This document shows, in pieces, positions 19,403-29,977 of a stretch of DNA of 64,000 nucleotides (within the stretch, counting starts at the first letter, position 1; the number at the start of each line of letters is the position of its first letter). The DNA is from Sinobacterium caligoides (GTDB lineage: Bacteria > Pseudomonadota > Gammaproteobacteria > Pseudomonadales > Sinobacteriaceae). The position numbers and the translations under genes were made by a program. Where the stretch lies: assembly GCF_003752585.1 (NCBI RefSeq), contig NZ_RKHR01000007.1, forward strand, positions 1 to 64,000, in the 5' to 3' direction. Under the pieces are notes generated by a model. The model searched no databases. It was not told the origin of the DNA and was given only the letters and a program-made list of their open reading frames with translations.

Positions 19403-19522
19403 ACATAATAATAATAAAAGCACTGACCTAATAAAAACAATAAATAGGCCGGTAAAGATAATAATAATAAAAAGCACACGAGACCTGAGGTGGGGGAAGA
19501 CTGCGTCTTCACCCTTATTTTT
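19403..19522 (+). ncRNA. CrcZ-like small RNA that would sequester Hfq/Crc
   Basis: The locus between cbrB and pcnB is where pseudomonads encode CrcZ. From the predicted sigma-54 start (about 19403) the RNA has three A-rich stretches of the AAYAAYAA type bound by Hfq with Crc: 19405-19419 (AATAATAATAATAAAA), 19430-19444 (containing AACAATAA) and 19459-19473 (AATAATAATAATAAAAA). The first and third lie in a nearly exact ~19-nt repeat ending in GCAC. A hairpin with T-run at 19492-19522 ends the RNA at about 120 nt, much shorter than the ~400-nt CrcZ of P. aeruginosa. No convincing open frame covers it. Its role in relieving catabolite repression is inferred from promoter, motif and position. Confidence 0.72.
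19492..19522 (+). terminator. Intrinsic terminator of the CrcZ-like RNA
   Basis: GAAGAC/GTCTTC around a TGC loop, extended by GGG/CCC across a G-A mismatch, followed by TTATTTTT. Confidence 0.8.
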
Positions 19523-19660
19523 CCTCCGATTGACTCATCGTAAAGCAACAGCCTCCTGCAAGCTGATAACTCCACTACACCCCTTCCTATCGGCTATGAT
19601 AGAATCGGCATAATGACAACTTACTCACCCCTATCCTGATCACTGCCCACTTGGTACTTA

Positions 19661-21049
19661 ATGCTTAATTGGCTGATGAGTCTGTTCCCACGCCGGAAAC
19701 CACGTATGAACAGCAATACCCCCTTCGAACCCATCGTTCTCTCTAGAGATGAACATGATATCTCTCGCAAACAGATAAGTGACAGCGCGCTCAAGGTCAT
19801 GTATCGCCTCAATCGAGGCGGCTTCGAAGCCTTTCTCGTCGGTGGCGGCATTCGCGACATGCTTCTAGGCCTATCACCGAAAGACTTCGATATCGCCACA
19901 GACGCGACCCCTGAGGAAGTCAAATCACTCTTTCGTAACTCACGTATTATCGGTCGTCGCTTCCGCATTGTTCACGTCACATTTGGCAGAGAGATCATCG
20001 AGGTCACGACCTTCCGAGGCAGCCACGACAGCGTCAGCAGCCATAAGAACAGCAATAAATCCAAGCAAAATGATAGCGGCATGCTATTGCGAGACAATGT
20101 CTACGGCAGCATTGAAGAGGACGCAGTCAGACGCGACTTCACTATTAACGCACTTTATTACAGTGCCGACGACCTCACGCTGCACGACTTTACCGGTGGC
20201 TTAGATGACATCGATAACCGATTGATTCGAATGATCGGCAACCCGGAAACGCGCTACCGAGAAGACCCGGTCAGAATGTTGCGAGCAGCACGCTTCGCAG
20301 CCAAACTAGACTTTGACGTTGAGCCAGCCAGTGCCGCCCCTATCGCCGAGTTGGCACCACTGTTGCGAGACATCCCCGCAGCCCGCCTATTCGACGAGGT
20401 CCTCAAGTTATTTATGTCGGGCTATGCCGAGGCCACGTACGACAGCCTGCAAGAGTTCGAACTCTTTGCCGAGCTATTCCCCGAGACAGACTACTTTCTC
20501 GGCAAGGGCGACCCAGTCGACGACGCCTTAGTTCGCCAAGCCCTGATCAATACCGACCTACGCATTAGAGCGGGCAAAACAGTAACACCGGCCTTTATCT
20601 TCGCGGCATTACTCTGGCCAGTCACCCGTGCTCATGCCAGCAGGCTCGAGGCAGAAGGCGTGCCGGCACTACCTGCGCTGCAAGAAGCTGCACACATCGC
20701 AACCATGGAACAACTAAAGCGCACAACAATCCCTAAGCGTTTTTCAATTCCCATGCGCGAGATCTGGGAGCTTCAGCTTCGCCTGACCAAGCGACAGGGC
20801 AAACGCGCCCACAGTCTGATGCACCACCCACGCTTCAGAGCCAGCTATGACTTCTTATTGCTACGTGAGCAGGCAGGCGAAAATCATAACGGACTGGGAG
20901 AGTGGTGGACTCAATTCCAGCTCGACAACCCTCTCGACCCTGCGGTCGTCGCCGAGCGACAGCGTTATAATAACGGTCGCAACGATGACGACCGTAACAG
21001 CCGCCCTCCTCGTAGGCGTAGACGCGGTATGCGCCGCACTCAAGACTGA
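19661..21049 (+). CDS. pcnB: Poly(A) polymerase I
   Basis: 462 residues. The nucleotidyltransferase signature is LVGGGIRDMLLGLSPKDFDIA (about residues 58-78) with the catalytic aspartates in DFD. A tRNA-nucleotidyltransferase-type RNA-binding domain follows, with a strongly basic tail (PPRRRRRG) as in PcnB. Family knowledge: it adds 3' poly(A) tails that promote decay by PNPase and other nucleases. The start at 19661 lacks a strong ribosome site; in-frame ATGs at 19676 and 19706 are alternatives. It is followed by folK, as in E. coli and Pseudomonas. Confidence 0.94.
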   Translation: MLNWLMSLFPRRKPRMNSNTPFEPIVLSRDEHDISRKQISDSALKVMYRLNRGGFEAFLVGGGIRDMLLGLSPKDFDIATDATPEEVKSLFRNSRIIGRRFRIVHVTFGREIIEVTTFRGSHDSVSSHKNSNKSKQNDSGMLLRDNVYGSIEEDAVRRDFTINALYYSADDLTLHDFTGGLDDIDNRLIRMIGNPETRYREDPVRMLRAARFAAKLDFDVEPASAAPIAELAPLLRDIPAARLFDEVLKLFMSGYAEATYDSLQEFELFAELFPETDYFLGKGDPVDDALVRQALINTDLRIRAGKTVTPAFIFAALLWPVTRAHASRLEAEGVPALPALQEAAHIATMEQLKRTTIPKRFSIPMREIWELQLRLTKRQGKRAHSLMHHPRFRASYDFLLLREQAGENHNGLGEWWTQFQLDNPLDPAVVAERQRYNNGRNDDDRNSRPPRRRRRGMRRTQD

Positions 21050-21075
21050 TACGTTTTCCTTACACGAGAGATGCA

Positions 21076-21567
21076 ATGCAAGCTTATATTGCCCTAGGCA
21101 GCAACCTCGACAGCCCTTTTGAGCAGGTTCAGGGGGCTGTCAATGATATCGCTATCGACGAACGCATTAACCTGCTTCGCTGTTCCAACTGGTATCAAAG
21201 CAAAGCCATAGGCCCCGGCGAACAAGCAGACTATATTAATGGCGTAGTCTGCGTGAACACCACAATGACACCGCTCGAACTACTCGACTACCTGCAAACT
21301 ATCGAACAGCAGCATGGCCGTGTACGCAAAGAGCGCTGGGGAGCCCGCACCCTAGACCTTGATATCCTCCTCTACGACGACCTCACCTGCGATGATGATC
21401 GCCTCACCATCCCCCATCCCCGCATGAACGAGCGTGCCTTTGTCATGACTCCCTTAAACGATATAGCCCCGACACTAAAGCTTCCCTGTGGCGAGAGTGT
21501 CAGCAATGTCAGTCAGCAACTCACACAGAGCGGCCTGCAATTTTACGCCCTAGGCCAGCCAAGCTAA
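21076..21567 (+). CDS. folK: 2-amino-4-hydroxy-6-hydroxymethyldihydropteridine pyrophosphokinase
   Basis: 163 residues. The family signature RWGARTLDLDILLYDD is complete, as is the N-terminal YIALGSNLDSP. Family knowledge: it transfers pyrophosphate from ATP to the pterin in folate synthesis, just before FolP, whose gene lies elsewhere in this window. It follows pcnB by 26 bp and is probably cotranscribed. Confidence 0.96.
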   Translation: MQAYIALGSNLDSPFEQVQGAVNDIAIDERINLLRCSNWYQSKAIGPGEQADYINGVVCVNTTMTPLELLDYLQTIEQQHGRVRKERWGARTLDLDILLYDDLTCDDDRLTIPHPRMNERAFVMTPLNDIAPTLKLPCGESVSNVSQQLTQSGLQFYALGQPS

Positions 21568-21729
21568 TCAATCCCCACAAGATTATCGCTACGAGTTAGT
21601 TGATATTTAATGATTAGTGATTGACAGCAGGCGCAATCACCTTACCATACGGGCTAATCGGGCAGGGTAAGCACTAGACCGTACTACCTGCCAGCAACAC
21701 GTTGTTTCGTCGCCAGAGGTCTCAATATA

Positions 21730-22542
21730 ATGAGCAGTACCACTATTCAGCGCAGCACCACCGTTCAGACTCTTAGCGCCTTAAAGCAGGAGAAGAAAAA
21801 GTTTTCCTGTCTGACCTCCTATGATGCGACCTTTGCCCACATCATCTCTGAGGCCGGCATTGAATCCATCCTCGTCGGTGACTCACTAGGCAATGTTCTC
21901 CAGGGCCACGACACAACGTTACCGGTGACCGTTGAAGATCTCGCCTACCACACCGCCGCCGTTGCACGCGGCAATGAACACGCGCTAATTATCACCGACC
22001 TTCCCTTCATGGGCTACGCCACCCCAGAACAAGCCATGGACAACGCCACCCAAGTCATGCGGGCGGGCGCCCATGTCGTCAAGGTCGAAGGCGGCACCTG
22101 GTTATGCCCTACAATTGCGATGCTGACCGAGCGCGGCATCCCAGTCTGTGCTCACTTGGGGCTCACACCACAGTCGGTCAATACCTTGGGCGGATTTAAA
22201 GTTCAGGGACGCTCTCCTGAGCAGGCCCAGGCCATCATCGCTGACGCCAAGGCCATTGAAGCGGCAGGGGCCGGCATACTCGTCTTAGAGTGTGTGCCTA
22301 GCGAACTTGCTAAAACGATCACCGAGCAGCTCACCATTCCCGTCATCGGCATTGGTGCCGGCAGCGACACCGATGGTCAGGTCTTAGTTCTACACGACAT
22401 GCTTGGCCTCAACCCTCGACCTGCCAAATTCGTCAAGAATTTCATGGCCGCTAGCGGCGGCAGCATTCAAGACGCTATCGCACTCTATGGTGAAGAAGTC
22501 AAAAGTGGCGCCTTTCCTGGTCCTGAGCACGGTTTCAAATAG
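21730..22542 (+). CDS. panB: 3-methyl-2-oxobutanoate hydroxymethyltransferase
   Basis: 270 residues. Conserved stretches [34 protein letters not shown] and [20 protein letters not shown] mark the family's active site and metal-binding acids. Family knowledge: it makes ketopantoate from 3-methyl-2-oxobutanoate (the IlvC/valine pathway keto acid) and methylene-tetrahydrofolate. It is followed by panC after a 267-bp gap, unusually wide for this pair; no panD is seen next to them. Confidence 0.96.
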   Translation: MSSTTIQRSTTVQTLSALKQEKKKFSCLTSYDATFAHIISEAGIESILVGDSLGNVLQGHDTTLPVTVEDLAYHTAAVARGNEHALIITDLPFMGYATPEQAMDNATQVMRAGAHVVKVEGGTWLCPTIAMLTERGIPVCAHLGLTPQSVNTLGGFKVQGRSPEQAQAIIADAKAIEAAGAGILVLECVPSELAKTITEQLTIPVIGIGAGSDTDGQVLVLHDMLGLNPRPAKFVKNFMAASGGSIQDAIALYGEEVKSGAFPGPEHGFK

Positions 22543-22809
22543 CAACCCCCCTCACAGCAGCCCCGGCATCAACAAGAAAAACCGTTACTGCGCAAAGGGC
22601 TGCGTAGCATAAGGTAACATCAGGCTTGTAATGTGTTACAGATTTATTGCGTGACCAGATAGTTTGGTGCATAATCCTCAAAATTATGAATCGCTTACTT
22701 TATGTACTGTTTCGACAGTCATCAGAGGACTAGCGCAGTAATTCTCTTCGGTAGAGACGAAGACTAAGCCTTATCACTGCCAATAGTCCGAGACAAGGAG
22801 CAGCGAACA

Positions 22810-23688
22810 ATGAAAACCCATACTACTGTTTACGGTTTACGCCACGCCATTGCTCGTAACCGTGCCCAGGGGCAGCGCATCTGTTTTGTGCCAACCATGG
22901 GCAACCTACACGAAGGCCACCTGAGCTTAGTCAAAGAGGCTAAGCTACGGGGTGAGTGCGTCGTGGTCAGCATTTTCGTGAATCCTCTACAGTTCGGTGC
23001 CGGTGAAGACCTCGATTGTTACCCCCGCACCCTGGCAGCCGACAAGGAAAAACTGTTCGCTGAAGGCACCTGCTACCTATTCGCCCCTACGGTCGACGAG
23101 ATGTACCCCGGCGGCACCGGCCCGCAATCACAACTGTCTGTCCCCGATATTACCGAGACACTCTGCGGTGCCTCGCGACCCGGCCACTTCACCGGTGTTG
23201 CCACCGTTGTCACCAAACTGTTCAACATCGTTCAGCCGGACGTCGCGATCTTCGGCAAGAAAGATTTTCAGCAGCTGCAAGTCATCCGCAAAATGGTCGA
23301 TGACATGTGTATGCCTGTTGAGGTCGTCGGCGTAGATACCCATCGCGCAGAAGATGGCCTAGCCCTGAGCTCTCGCAACGGCTTCCTCAGCGACGATGAG
23401 CGGGCGATAGCCCCTCGCCTACACCAAATCCTACAGGAATATCGCGAGGCCATTGCCAACGGCTTCGACAATTATGCCGAACTGGAGCGCCACGCCATTC
23501 GAGACCTCAGCGCCGCAGGCTTCGAACCCGACTACTTCAATATCTGCGATGCCGCTACCCTGCGCGCCGTCACAGCAAAAACTGAGGACATCGTCATCTT
23601 GGTCGCAGCACGCCTCGGCTCTACTCGCCTCATCGACAATGTCACCCTAATCCTTGCGCCACACGGTGACTGTCGCATGCTAGGCTGA
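22810..23688 (+). CDS. panC: Pantothenate synthetase
   Basis: 292 residues. The N-terminal PTMGNLHEGHLSLV contains the HIGH-like ATP motif; FGKKDFQQLQVI and LSSRNGFLS are further conserved active-site segments. Family knowledge: it joins pantoate and beta-alanine using ATP to form pantothenate, the coenzyme A precursor. A good ribosome site (AAGGAGCAGCGAACA) precedes the ATG. An intrinsic terminator follows. Confidence 0.96.
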   Translation: MKTHTTVYGLRHAIARNRAQGQRICFVPTMGNLHEGHLSLVKEAKLRGECVVVSIFVNPLQFGAGEDLDCYPRTLAADKEKLFAEGTCYLFAPTVDEMYPGGTGPQSQLSVPDITETLCGASRPGHFTGVATVVTKLFNIVQPDVAIFGKKDFQQLQVIRKMVDDMCMPVEVVGVDTHRAEDGLALSSRNGFLSDDERAIAPRLHQILQEYREAIANGFDNYAELERHAIRDLSAAGFEPDYFNICDAATLRAVTAKTEDIVILVAARLGSTRLIDNVTLILAPHGDCRMLG

Positions 23689-23707
23689 GCCAACGCCCTC
23701 CCTTCTA

Positions 23708-23738
23708 AGCCCGCCATCGTGCGGGCTTTTTGCTTTTT
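23708..23738 (+). terminator. Terminator after panC
   Basis: AGCCCGC/GCGGGCT stem around CATCGT, followed by TTTTTGCTTTTT. Confidence 0.88.
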
Positions 23739-23868
23739 GGTAACTTATTACCCGTCCCAGAGCGGTGCAAGAGACTTTCAAGACACCGACGAATGCCCTA
23801 TGATGAACCCAGGTTTTCCTAAAGCATGGCCTCCTATCCTCATAATACTTCTAAACTAAGGATTCAAA

Positions 23869-25809
23869 ATGCACGAGATTTCCACCCACCCCGTACCCGA
23901 AGCGTACCGCGACAACACCTTACTTACCGATCAGCAATATCAGCAGATGTATCGAGCTTCTATCGATACCCCTGAACAGTTCTGGGCCGAGCAGGCAGAA
24001 AAGTTTTTAACTTGGAAGCAGCCCTGGAGCAAGGTCGTCGAAGAGGATTTCAACCAGGGCCACGTTGCCTGGTTTGTTGATGGCAAGATTAATGTCAGCG
24101 AAAACTGCATTGATCGGCACCTGCCAGAACGCGCAAATGACATCGCTGTCATTTGGGAGGGTGACGATCCAAAAAATAGTAAAAAGATAACCTATCAACA
24201 ACTGCATGATGAAGTTTGCCAACTGGCTAACGGCTTAAAGGCGAGAGGCGTCAAGAAGGGTGACCGCGTCTGCATCTATATGCCGATGATCGTTGAATCA
24301 GCCTATGCCATGCTAGCCTGCGCCCGTATTGGCGCCATTCACTCCGTCGTCTTTGGCGGCTTTTCGCCCGACGCGCTAAAAGACCGCATTGAAAACGCGG
24401 AGTGTTCAGTCTTGATCACCGCCGATGAAGGCGTGCGCGGCGGCAAGGCCGTCCCTCTCAAGGTTAACGCAGATATCGCTGCTCGCCAGTGCCCTAGCCT
24501 ACACACCGTAGTAACCGTACGCCACACTGGCGCCGCGGTAGACATGAGCAGCGATATCGACATCTACTATCACGACCTCTGTGGCGAGCAAAGCTCAATC
24601 TGCCCAGCCGAAAGCATGGATGCCGAGGACCCCTTATTCATTCTCTACACCTCCGGCTCCACGGGTAAACCCAAGGGCGTATTGCACACAACAGCAGGTT
24701 ACTTGCTCGGCGCCGCAATTAGTCACAAATACATCTTCGATTATCGCCCCGGGGAAATTTACTGGTGTACTGCCGATGTCGGCTGGATTACAGGCCACAG
24801 CTATATCATCTACGGCCCCCTCGCCAATGGTGCTACCACTCTGATGTTTGAGGGTGTGCCAACCTACCCAGACGCCTCACGATGCTGGCAAGTCATTGAC
24901 AAACACCAAGTTAACATTTTTTACACGGCGCCCACCGCGCTACGCGCCCTGATGGCACAGGGTGACAGCTTCCTCGCTAACAGCTCTCGACAGTCATTAC
25001 GCTTGCTCGGTACCGTTGGCGAACCCATCAACCCTGAGGCCTGGGAGTGGTACCACCAAGAAGTGGGCCAAGGTCGCTGTCCAATCGTTGATACTTGGTG
25101 GCAAACCGAAACCGGTAGCGTACTAATCTCCCCTCTGCCCGGCGCCACACCCCTGAAACCAGGCTCAGCCACACGTCCTTTCTTCGGCGCCAACCCCGTT
25201 CTACTCGATGCAGAAGGCAATGAGTTAGAGGGCGCTGTGGCCGGTAATCTCGCCTTCAAGGGTAGCTGGCCCAGCCAAATTCGCTCAGTCTACGGCGACC
25301 ACCAACGCTGTATCGACACCTACTACAGTATCTATCCGGGCTATTACACGACCGGCGATGGTGCTCGTCGCGACGAAGATGGCTACTATTGGATCACCGG
25401 CCGTGTCGATGATGTCCTCAATGTCTCCGGGCACCGCATGGGTACCGCTGAGATCGAATCCGCACTAGTCTTACAAGACGCGGTCGCTGAAGCAGCCGTT
25501 GTCGGCTACCCCCACGATGTTAAAGGTCAGGGTATTTACTGCTACGTGACATTGATGACGGGCTACGAGTGGAGCGAACAGCTCATGCTAGAACTTCGAA
25601 GCGCCGTCGGTCTCGAGATCGGCGCTATTGCGCGCCCCGATATCATCCAGTACGCACCAGGACTACCGAAGACACGCTCGGGTAAGATCATGCGCCGGAT
25701 TCTGCGCAAGATTGCCGCAGACGAACTCGACACATTGGGAGATACCTCCACCCTTGCGGACCCCGGAGTCGTTAATGAGCTGATCGAAAACCGTGTTGTC
25801 GCCAACTAA
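23869..25809 (+). CDS. acs: Acetyl-CoA synthetase (AMP-forming)
   Basis: 646 residues, full length. The adenylation motif is [11 protein letters not shown], with [20 protein letters not shown] and the hinge YYTTGDGA as further core motifs. [14 protein letters not shown] carries Lys606, the lysine regulated by acetylation in this family. Family knowledge: it activates acetate through acetyl-AMP to acetyl-CoA. In Pseudomonas, acs genes belong to the set controlled by carbon status; its nearness to cbrAB is part of the same syntenic block. It has its own 180-bp upstream region and a shared terminator with pnp. Confidence 0.97.
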   Translation: MHEISTHPVPEAYRDNTLLTDQQYQQMYRASIDTPEQFWAEQAEKFLTWKQPWSKVVEEDFNQGHVAWFVDGKINVSENCIDRHLPERANDIAVIWEGDDPKNSKKITYQQLHDEVCQLANGLKARGVKKGDRVCIYMPMIVESAYAMLACARIGAIHSVVFGGFSPDALKDRIENAECSVLITADEGVRGGKAVPLKVNADIAARQCPSLHTVVTVRHTGAAVDMSSDIDIYYHDLCGEQSSICPAESMDAEDPLFILYTSGSTGKPKGVLHTTAGYLLGAAISHKYIFDYRPGEIYWCTADVGWITGHSYIIYGPLANGATTLMFEGVPTYPDASRCWQVIDKHQVNIFYTAPTALRALMAQGDSFLANSSRQSLRLLGTVGEPINPEAWEWYHQEVGQGRCPIVDTWWQTETGSVLISPLPGATPLKPGSATRPFFGANPVLLDAEGNELEGAVAGNLAFKGSWPSQIRSVYGDHQRCIDTYYSIYPGYYTTGDGARRDEDGYYWITGRVDDVLNVSGHRMGTAEIESALVLQDAVAEAAVVGYPHDVKGQGIYCYVTLMTGYEWSEQLMLELRSAVGLEIGAIARPDIIQYAPGLPKTRSGKIMRRILRKIAADELDTLGDTSTLADPGVVNELIENRVVAN

Positions 25810-25832
25810 CCAATAACGAAGTTTTACAGGGT

Positions 25833-25868
25833 AAAAAAAAGCCGCTACCTTCCGGGAGCGGCTTTTTT
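25833..25868. terminator. Bidirectional terminator between acs and pnp
   Basis: GCCGCT/AGCGGC stem flanked by A8 on the left and T6 on the right, between convergent genes. Confidence 0.88.
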
Positions 25869-25908
25869 GTCATCGCCAAAACGATGAGAATAACAGTTTA
25901 GCAGTGAA

Positions 25909-28002
25909 TTAATCCTGCTTCTGTTCGGCTATCGCCTCTTTGATACTTAGCTTGATACGGCCACGGTTATCGACATCCAGTACCTTAACGCTGACTTCTT
26001 GCCCCTCTTCGAGGTAATCAGAAACCTTCTCGATACGATCCTGTGAGATTTGCGAGATATGCACCAGGCCATCTTTACCAGGAATAATGTTAACGAAGGC
26101 ACCGAAGTCTACGACACGAATGACCTTACCGACGTAGATCTTACCAACTTCCGCCTCGGCGGTGATACCTTCGATCATGTTACGCGCCGCAGTTTCCGAG
26201 GCCTTATCAGCCGCGTAAATGCGAATAGTACCATCATCTTCGATATCGATCTGAGCGCCAGTCTCTTCGGTAATCGAGCGGATAGTCGCGCCACCCTTAC
26301 CAATGACATCACGAATCTTATCTGCATCAATCTTCAGCGAGCTCATTACCGGAGCAGAGTCGTTCAGCTCGGTACGAGAAGCAGAAATCACACGATTCAT
26401 GTCTGCGAGGATAGACAAACGAGCTGCCTGTGCCTGCTCTAGCGCCACCTCCATAATATCTTCGGTGATGCCTTCAATCTTGATATCCATCTGCAGGGCA
26501 GTAATACCCTCAGCGGTACCGGCAACCTTAAAATCCATATCGCCGAGATGATCTTCATCACCCAAGATATCGGTCAGAATCGCATGACGATCGCCATCCT
26601 TAACCAAGCCCATCGCGATACCAGCGACAGGTGCTGTAATCGGCACACCACCGGCCATCAACGCCAGCGAGGTAGAACAGACTGAAGCCATCGAGCTCGA
26701 ACCATTTGACTCGGTAATCTCAGAGACCACACGAATAGTGTATGGGAACGCTTCTTGATCCGGCAACACAGCAGCAATACCACGACGGGCAAGACGACCG
26801 TGACCGATCTCACGACGGCCAGGCGCACCAACACGACCACACTCACCAACAGAGTAGGAAGGGAAGTTATAGTGCAGCATGAACGGATCTTTACGCTCGC
26901 CTTCAAGTGCGTCAATCAACTGCGCGTCACGACTTGTACCCAGTGTCAGAGCGGCAATAGATTGCGTCTCACCACGAGTGAATAGTGCCGAGCCGTGTGG
27001 GCGGTCAAGAATATCGACCTCAGCCTGAACATCACGAACCGTGGTGCTATCACGGCCGTCGATACGCGGGGCACCGTCGAGAATACGATTACGTACAATA
27101 CTCTTCTCAAGCTTAGAGAAGTAACCTTGTACATCGTCCTTAGATACATCTTCAACCGCCAGTGCAGCAACAGCACTCTGCTTCAGCTCACCGATAGCAC
27201 TGTAACGCGCTAACTTATCGCTGATCTGGTAGGCCGCACCCAGCTGCTCACCCACAAGCTGCTGAACCGCGTTCGCCAGCTCGACATTTGTCTCTTCCGG
27301 CGACCAATCCCAAACAGGCTTGGCCACTTCGTCCGCCAGTGCTTGTACACCCTGCACAACGGCCTGAAGTTCTTGATGAGCAAATAATACCGCGCCCAAC
27401 ATGACGTCTTCGCTGAGGATTTTTGCCTCAGACTCAACCATCAATACCGCGTCCTTGGTGCCGGCAACAACCATATCCAGTTCTGACGCTTCAAGCTCGG
27501 CGTAGCTAGGGTTCAGGCTATAACCAGCATCAGCAGTGTAGCCCACACGCGCTGCACCGATAGGGCCAGCGAAAGGGATACCTGAGATTGATAGACAGGC
27601 TGAGGTACCGATCATCGCGCAGATATCGGGATCGTTCTCTTTGTCAGCAGAGATAACACTACAGATCACCTGCACTTCATTTTTAAAGCCGTTCGGGAAC
27701 AGCGGACGAATCGGCCGATCGATCAAACGTGAAGTCAGTGTCTCTTTCTCTGACGGGCGGTTTTCACGCTTGATGAAACCACCTGGAATCTTGCCTACAG
27801 CGTAGGTCTTCTCTTGATAATGCACTGATAAGGGGAAGAAATCTTGACCAGGCTTGGCGGTCTTAGCGCCAACAACGGTACATAAAACCGTGGTATTTCC
27901 CATCTTAGTTAGTACAGCACCGCTCGCTTGACGCGCGATACGACCGGTTTCCAGAGTTACTTCCTGGCCACCAAAATTAAACTTTTTTATTACAGGATTC
28001 AC
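25909..28002 (-). CDS. pnp: Polynucleotide phosphorylase
   Basis: 697 residues. Two RNase PH-like domains (about 1-220 and 310-545) flank an all-helical linker; a KH domain ([18 protein letters not shown]) and an S1 domain ([20 protein letters not shown]) follow. Family knowledge: it degrades RNA 3' to 5' phosphorolytically, in the degradosome or alone, and also acts on tails made by PcnB, encoded nearby. It follows rpsO, with a long hairpin between them where RNase III and PNPase control pnp mRNA in E. coli. Confidence 0.97.
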   Translation of the reverse strand: MNPVIKKFNFGGQEVTLETGRIARQASGAVLTKMGNTTVLCTVVGAKTAKPGQDFFPLSVHYQEKTYAVGKIPGGFIKRENRPSEKETLTSRLIDRPIRPLFPNGFKNEVQVICSVISADKENDPDICAMIGTSACLSISGIPFAGPIGAARVGYTADAGYSLNPSYAELEASELDMVVAGTKDAVLMVESEAKILSEDVMLGAVLFAHQELQAVVQGVQALADEVAKPVWDWSPEETNVELANAVQQLVGEQLGAAYQISDKLARYSAIGELKQSAVAALAVEDVSKDDVQGYFSKLEKSIVRNRILDGAPRIDGRDSTTVRDVQAEVDILDRPHGSALFTRGETQSIAALTLGTSRDAQLIDALEGERKDPFMLHYNFPSYSVGECGRVGAPGRREIGHGRLARRGIAAVLPDQEAFPYTIRVVSEITESNGSSSMASVCSTSLALMAGGVPITAPVAGIAMGLVKDGDRHAILTDILGDEDHLGDMDFKVAGTAEGITALQMDIKIEGITEDIMEVALEQAQAARLSILADMNRVISASRTELNDSAPVMSSLKIDADKIRDVIGKGGATIRSITEETGAQIDIEDDGTIRIYAADKASETAARNMIEGITAEAEVGKIYVGKVIRVVDFGAFVNIIPGKDGLVHISQISQDRIEKVSDYLEEGQEVSVKVLDVDNRGRIKLSIKEAIAEQKQD

Positions 28003-28043
28003 TCAAAACCCTCCATGCCTATGTGCATTTACAATGATGTAAA

Positions 28044-28087
28044 CTGTTGAGGCCCACCCCAGAAAACTGGTGTGGGCCTCAGAACAG
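28044..28087 (-). promoter_or_regulatory. Long hairpin in the rpsO-pnp intergenic region, probable RNase III processing site
   Basis: TGAGGCCCAC pairs perfectly with GTGGGCCTCA, with an inner CCAG/CTGG stem closing an AAAA loop; outer CTGTT/AACAG pairing extends it across a two-base bulge. No T-run follows, so it is not a standard terminator. Position matches the pnp leader stem cut by RNase III in E. coli. Confidence 0.7.
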
Positions 28088-28090
28088 CTA

Positions 28091-28360
28091 TTAACGACGT
28101 AGACCTAGACGCTTGATCAGGCTAGTGTAACGACCGTGATCTTTGCCATTTAGGTAGTCTAGTAGCTTGCGACGCTGGTTGACCATACGGATCAAACCAC
28201 GACGAGAGTGGTGATCACCTTTGTGATCAGCAAAGTGGCTCTGTAGCGCTAAAATATTAGCGGTTAGCAGGGCAACTTGAACTTCTGGGGAACCAGTATC
28301 ACCTTCGGAGGTTTGATATTCAGCGACAACTTGAGCTTTTTCTGCAGCAGATAATGCCAT
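28091..28360 (-). CDS. rpsO: 30S ribosomal protein S15
   Basis: 89 residues from the ATG at 28360 ([12 protein letters not shown]); an open frame continues 17 codons upstream but S15 starts here. The family motifs [20 protein letters not shown] and the ending [13 protein letters not shown] are intact. Family knowledge: S15 binds 16S rRNA in the central domain early in assembly and often represses its own mRNA. It lies between truB and pnp, the standard order. Confidence 0.98.
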   Translation of the reverse strand: MALSAAEKAQVVAEYQTSEGDTGSPEVQVALLTANILALQSHFADHKGDHHSRRGLIRMVNQRRKLLDYLNGKDHGRYTSLIKRLGLRR

Positions 28361-28484
28361 TTTTACATACCTTTTTTGAAATATGCGTGCGAATACATAA
28401 AGTAACCACACTGGTTAAAGCGCCGTAGGTTATCTACGACACAAAAGCCCAGCCGTGCATATTTACAGCTGGGTTTGACCGGCC

Positions 28485-29423
28485 TCAAGAACCTTCTTGC
28501 GGCTCGGCGATTAGACGACGGGGGCCAAGGCGCCCATCATCCAATACCTCTCCGAGTCCGATAAACTGACCGGACTCGAGTTTAATTCTTACCAACCCCT
28601 CTAGCGGCAGACCCGGCGCCATAACTGGCTGCCCCTGACGGATATAGAAACTAGTATCATCATCAAGATAGACTTCAGGAAGATGTTCCACCGCCGTATC
28701 AACAGGTAATAATAACCCATTTAGCGCCTCATGATCCTGTTTTTCTGCCAGTGACTCCAAATATTCCAAGCTCACCATCTCACCGAGCCCAAAGGGGCCT
28801 GCAGTAATACGACGCAATACGCTAACGTGTGCGCCACAGCCTAGTGCATGACCAAGATCCTCGGCGATCGAGCGAATATAGGTGCCTTTACTGCAGTAAA
28901 CCTCAATCTCGACTTCTGCCTTTGGCCCCGGACGGTAATCGATCAAATCGAGACGAAAGATCGTTACGTCACGCAGCTTACGCTCAACTTCTTTGCCCTG
29001 GCGCGCCAACTTGTACAGTGGCTGACCATTATGCTTAAGAGCCGAGAACATTGAAGGCAGCTGCTGAATATCGCCGCGAAAGGCCTCTAGCGCCTGCTCT
29101 ACCTGCTCTCTAGTAACAAGAGAGGCATCACTTGTAGAGGTTACCTCGCCGTCAGCATCACTGCTATCGGTAGTTACCCCTAAGGTAAACACGCTGCGAT
29201 ATGCCTTGTCAGAATCCAGTAAATACTGCGAGTACTTGGTCGCCTCACCAAAACACAATGGCAAGACGCCCGTTGCGAGAGGATCCAGCGCACCGGTATG
29301 CCCAGCTTTTTGCGCAAAGAAGGCTCTTTTTACCCGCTGTAAAGCACCATTCGAGGTCATACCAGCCGGCTTGTCGAGGACGATAATGCCGTCGACGAGA
29401 CGGCCACGCTTTCTTCTAGCCAC
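28485..29423 (-). CDS. truB: tRNA pseudouridine-55 synthase
   Basis: 312 residues. The catalytic aspartate lies in KAGHTGALDPLATGVLP (about residues 36-52). The C-terminal PUA-like region is present. Family knowledge: it makes pseudouridine 55 in the T loop of tRNAs and also acts as a tRNA folding chaperone. It follows rbfA by 11 bp in the nusA-infB operon. Confidence 0.96.
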   Translation of the reverse strand: MARRKRGRLVDGIIVLDKPAGMTSNGALQRVKRAFFAQKAGHTGALDPLATGVLPLCFGEATKYSQYLLDSDKAYRSVFTLGVTTDSSDADGEVTSTSDASLVTREQVEQALEAFRGDIQQLPSMFSALKHNGQPLYKLARQGKEVERKLRDVTIFRLDLIDYRPGPKAEVEIEVYCSKGTYIRSIAEDLGHALGCGAHVSVLRRITAGPFGLGEMVSLEYLESLAEKQDHEALNGLLLPVDTAVEHLPEVYLDDDTSFYIRQGQPVMAPGLPLEGLVRIKLESGQFIGLGEVLDDGRLGPRRLIAEPQEGS

Positions 29424-29434
29424 TCAACCACTCC

Positions 29435-29848
29435 CTAAACTTGATCGTCTTCACGATCGCTGGAAGGGGCTGCATCGTCAACGCGTTGCGCATCGCTCGA
29501 GACGGCCTTGTCAATCAACGCCGATAGATGCTGACCACGACCGATACTGGCATCGAAGACAAAGTGTAGGCGCGGCACAGTACGCATAGTACTTTCTTTG
29601 GCGATCGCACTGCGCAGGAAGCCCTGCGCATTATTGAGCGCTGCCACCGCCTCTTTCGCCTCTTCCGGCGTGTCTCTATCGACTGCGGTGACGTAAACCT
29701 TGGCGTGTGACAGGTCCCGGCTCACCTCGACATCAGTAACACTTACCAAGCCAACGCGTGGGTCTCGCACTTCGAACTGAATCAGCTGAGCCAGCTCGCG
29801 ACGCAAGAAGTCCGCGACACGCTGTGTACGGCTATACTCTTTAGCCAT
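29435..29848 (-). CDS. rbfA: Ribosome-binding factor A
   Basis: 137 residues with a KH-like fold. RTQRVADFLRRELAQLIQFEVRDPRVGLVSVTDVEVSRDL is the conserved N-terminal half, and the RLHFVFDASIGRG segment closes the domain. The acidic C-terminal tail (DDAAPSSDREDDQV) is variable in the family. Family knowledge: it binds the 30S subunit during late maturation of 16S rRNA. It lies between infB and truB. Confidence 0.96.
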   Translation of the reverse strand: MAKEYSRTQRVADFLRRELAQLIQFEVRDPRVGLVSVTDVEVSRDLSHAKVYVTAVDRDTPEEAKEAVAALNNAQGFLRSAIAKESTMRTVPRLHFVFDASIGRGQHLSALIDKAVSSDAQRVDDAAPSSDREDDQV

Positions 29849-29977
29849 ATCTAATACCTCTTGTTAAAGACGCTCTGTCTTTATAAAGCAAAAACGGAGC
29901 GGGACGCTCGGCAGATAAACTGCCTGTACGCCACCGCCCCGCCTAAGATCAAATGCAACGTTAACCGCACACAACCA

